DNA from: Verrucomicrobiota bacterium
GTDB lineage: Bacteria > Verrucomicrobiota > Verrucomicrobiia > Limisphaerales > AV2
Direction: 5' to 3'
Assembly: GCA_003219345.1 (NCBI GenBank)
Contig: QHOP01000374.1
Location: forward strand, 1 to 29,828
DNA length: 29,828 bases
In this document: one piece after another, positions 28,679 to 29,828 of the stretch
Position numbering within the stretch: position 1 is the stretch's first letter
How the letters are laid out: the number at the start of each line of letters is the position of its first letter
Made by a program: the position numbers and the translations under genes
Notes under the pieces: model-generated
What the model was told of the DNA's origin: nothing
What the model saw: the letters and a program-made list of their open reading frames with translations, nothing else
Database searches by the model: none

Positions 28679-28805
28679 GCCTTGCTGCGGAAGATTACGA
28701 CCTCCTGGTTCCAGTCGCGATTCGATCAGGGATAAACTGAACCGGAGATTGAACAATTTCTGTCAGAAAATCTTTTTGCCAATTGACCGTGCGGGCTTAA
28801 TAGGG

Positions 28806-29447
28806 TTAGCCAGCCTTGTATCCAACGAGAGATGTGGCGCAATCATAAAAGTGCCCTTTTACGCTGACCTCCAATCCGATATCGCGAAAGAGAGGCGCAA
28901 TCCTATCGCACGAACCGAATGCGGTGGTGTAAGCACCGAGCATCCGATAGAACAACCAGTCCGTTGGAAATGAGATCTCGATTAGCGAAAATCTGCCTCC
29001 CGGCTTGAGAATCCGGCGAATCTCCCTGGCAAGCTCCGTCATCGCCTGACGACTGAGCGTTTTGAGACCAAAAGCACTCACGATATAATCCATCGAACTG
29101 TCCGGAATCGAAGTCGTAGTAGCGTTCTCGCAGAGGCTCGCGATGTCAGCGGTGGCACGCGCGCGTCGCAACGCCTGGCGCGCAATCATGGTTCGTGAGA
29201 AATCCACAGAGGTGATCGAGCGCGCTCCAGCTCGCAGTAGGTAGGGCCAGCACTCACCGGTGCCTGACATCATGTCGCAAACACGAGCGCCTCGATCAAT
29301 CGAGAGGTTTCGCACGCATTGACGCCGCCACACTGCAGCGAATCCAACCGATGAGACTAAATTTACCAGATCGTATGTTCCCCCCATTCGATCGAAGAGT
29401 GCTTGGACAAAGGCATCATCGTACGACGGGGGATTCATGGCTGCCAT
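28806..29447 (-). CDS. UbiE/COQ5-like SAM-dependent methyltransferase
   Basis: 213 aa. Class I methyltransferase: motif I VCDMMSGTGECWPYLL binds S-adenosylmethionine, SVDFSRTMI is the post-I acidic strand, and IVSAFGLKTLSRQAM followed by REIRRILKPGGRFSLIEIS matches the UbiE family pattern (VAFGLRN...RVLKPGG). The N-terminus AFVQALFDRMGGTYDLVN is also UbiE-like. True UbiE/MenG methylates demethylmenaquinone; this protein is somewhat short and diverged, with no quinone genes nearby, so a different substrate is possible. Start could be ATG 29447 or ATG 29438. Confidence 0.8.
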   Translation of the reverse strand: MAAMNPPSYDDAFVQALFDRMGGTYDLVNLVSSVGFAAVWRRQCVRNLSIDRGARVCDMMSGTGECWPYLLRAGARSITSVDFSRTMIARQALRRARATADIASLCENATTTSIPDSSMDYIVSAFGLKTLSRQAMTELAREIRRILKPGGRFSLIEISFPTDWLFYRMLGAYTTAFGSCDRIAPLFRDIGLEVSVKGHFYDCATSLVGYKAG

Positions 29448-29540
29448 ATCAACGCGCCGGATCAGCGACCTCGCGCCAATGGACGCCCGGATTGAAACCG
29501 GGACGCTATCGCGGGGTTCGCTGCATCCGGGTAGGCATCG

Positions 29541-29675
29541 TCATTCAGGTAACACCGGCGTCAACCAAAACACGACCACCGCTGTCAGGCAAACGAGCGC
29601 AAAAAGAATGCCCGCACAAACTCTCTCTCGAACTCCCGTCCCGAAAGCCACAGGGAACAATCCGTATCGCTTCAC
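29541..29675 (-). CDS. Small single-pass membrane protein (44 aa)
   Basis: Starts at GTG 29675, which overlaps the stop of the upstream partial gene by four bases (GTGA), a classic coupled arrangement. Short basic N-terminus (MKRYGLFPVAFGTGVRERV), then one membrane segment CAGILFALVCLTAVVVFWL and a four-residue tail. No family recognised. The coupled start is the main support; the hydrophobic run could also be a chance frame. Confidence 0.45.
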   Translation of the reverse strand: MKRYGLFPVAFGTGVRERVCAGILFALVCLTAVVVFWLTPVLPE

Positions 29676-29828
29676 GGGATACCGTATCGCTTTTTGGCTT
29701 CTGCCAAAGTCATTGTCGAAGCACCCGCGTCCTTGCTCTTCGAATCCCTCCGTTCGCGCAACTCGGCGGATCGTTCGGCATACACCGGCAGTTCCCTCGC
29801 GCCGCACAACATGCCCTCGACTCCAATG
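29672..29828 (-). CDS. C-terminal end of an unidentified gene entering from beyond the window
   Basis: About 51 codons open from the window edge to TGA 29672-29674, ending LAEAKKRYGIP, preceded by GARELPVYAERSAELRERRD. The composition and use of GC-ending codons look coding, and the stop overlaps the next start. No domain can be named from this part. Confidence 0.5.
   Translation of the reverse strand, partial: IGVEGMLCGARELPVYAERSAELRERRDSKSKDAGASTMTLAEAKKRYGIP

Overview
The window looks like a chromosomal segment of a Verrucomicrobiota bacterium, probably of the Pedosphaerales/Limisphaerales type. That placement is inferred from gene content, not from a marker-gene comparison. The clues are a PSD1-type cytochrome c/DUF1549/DUF1553 protein, a prepilin-like protein of the large Verrucomicrobia/Planctomycete family, a huge NHL+RHS protein, secreted proteins carrying an 'STTNL...FYR/FFRLR' module, LPS genes (lpxB) and many small palindromic repeats.

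Layout. 1-489: end of a type I glutamine synthetase, closed by a clear terminator. 490-1134: intergenic, with dispersed palindromic repeats. 1135-7038: a 1967-aa secreted NHL+RHS protein. 7039-7720: a second repeat-filled gap. 7721-13099: housekeeping genes: thrH (+), then the gpsA/plsY phospholipid pair (-), then a lipid A-associated block (+) of a Gfo/Idh/MocA oxidoreductase, an interposed hicBA toxin-antitoxin module with a frameshifted toxin gene, and lpxB. 13192-16539: a 1115-aa PSD1 protein. 16536-22812: six genes on the minus strand forming a candidate surface or secretion cluster. In transcription order they are an AraC-type regulator, zinc-ribbon glycosyltransferase 2, a prepilin-like protein, a small secreted protein, a membrane-anchored coiled-coil protein and zinc-ribbon glycosyltransferase 1. 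23086-23802: a LuxR-type response regulator. 23845-25010: a gene-poor stretch with decayed XRE-like and possibly integrase-like fragments. 25011-25643: rex. 25767-27854: a large secreted adhesin/CBM6-like protein. 28126-28623: a secreted CxxC thioredoxin-like protein with a strong terminator. 28806-29447: a UbiE-like methyltransferase. 29541-29828: a tiny membrane protein overlapping the end of a gene that enters from outside the window.

How the genes may work together. gpsA and plsY make glycerol-3-phosphate and lysophosphatidate. The Gfo/Idh enzyme next to lpxB may make the 3-amino sugar precursor of lipid A, as GnnA does (inference). The six-gene minus-strand cluster is the best candidate for an undescribed system. 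It has two collinear GT-B glycosyltransferases, each with a CxxC...CxxC zinc-ribbon insert at identical positions, around a pilin-like protein, a small exported protein and a membrane coiled-coil protein.

The other strong signal is a set of short palindromic elements. Several lie between genes. One appears to have inserted in frame inside the oxidoreductase gene and another inside lpxB, and a third repeat seems to supply the N-terminus of the oxidoreductase. This resembles the in-frame palindromic elements of Rickettsia.
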